NCBI RefSeq assembly: GCF_003967555.1
Contig: NZ_BIFS01000001.1
Span: 1,364,001-1,428,000 of the forward strand
Length of the DNA: 64,000 nucleotides
Reading direction: 5' to 3'
Source of the DNA: Dictyobacter kobayashii
GTDB lineage: Bacteria; Chloroflexota; Ktedonobacteria; Ktedonobacterales; Ktedonobacteraceae
A model generated the notes under the pieces. It saw nothing but the letters and a program-made list of their open reading frames with translations, did not search any database and had not been told where the DNA came from. Below are positions 63,960 to 64,000 of the stretch, piece after piece. The stretch's first letter is position 1. Every line of letters begins with the position of its first letter. The position numbers and the translations under genes were made by a program.

Positions 63960-64000
63960 CACATATCACAGAATGGAAGGCCAAAATAGAGAAAAATATT

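Overview
The window looks like chromosomal DNA of a Ktedonobacteria-type member of the Chloroflexota. This is inference from gene content: many STAND-type ATPases with membrane segments, a VKOR-family protein, a beta-propeller lectin protein, large intergenic spaces and integrated plasmid-like modules. No rRNA or intact tRNA gene is visible, so taxonomy cannot be fixed from the sequence itself.

Layout. 0-16 kb is mostly ordinary chromosome: a membrane-anchored AAA ATPase, an ABC-2 drug-type exporter with a MOSC protein, a VKOR-like protein, the ATPase pair of an oligopeptide importer (OppD/OppF), a RecQ-like helicase, a response-regulator/kinase-like protein, a MalK-like ATPase, an MDR dehydrogenase, then an HNH nuclease and an Mrr-like nuclease. 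16.2-19.5 kb holds a large TM-NACHT-FGE(SUMF1-like) protein. 19.9-30.3 kb is an integrative element of about 10.0 kb bounded by 381-bp direct repeats. Each repeat contains the 3' end of a tyrosine integrase gene, two hairpins and a tRNA 3'-half (attachment site). Inside are a GntR/HutC regulator with paired operators, a lytic transglycosylase, membrane and unknown genes, a TIR-pentapeptide effector cassette, a probable Rep protein and the integrase. 30.5-38.6 kb carries a second integrase, a cluster of TM-STAND ATPases, an IDGSS-repeat protein and a lectin-propeller protein. 39-51 kb is a phage/plasmid-like replication-recombination module: SWIM protein, annealing-type protein, Cas4/RecB-like nuclease, gp32-like ssDNA-binding protein, CHC2 primase, DUF3987-like ATPase and RusA resolvase. 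51.9-61.1 kb is a type I restriction-modification locus whose hsdR lacks its N-terminal part. hsdR is separated from hsdS by 4.1 kb of sequence without credible coding. A HigBA-type toxin-antitoxin remnant and a PQQ-propeller lipoprotein close the window.

How the genes fit together. Mrr, HNH, NACHT, TIR and type I RM genes form a defence-rich accessory region built up by repeated insertion of related integrative elements. The short flanks of the NACHT and TIR loci are shared (a terminal repeat, a small membrane ORF, a terminator hairpin and the start of the same small gene). The two loci therefore look like alternative cargo of one cassette site.

Caution. At least six genes are broken by a single-base change in a homopolymer run (3678, 6527, 18098, 21894, 33762, 53386). 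That pattern is typical of uncorrected long-read assembly, and the random-looking 54.06-58.1 kb block may have the same origin. Products are therefore described as the restored proteins.
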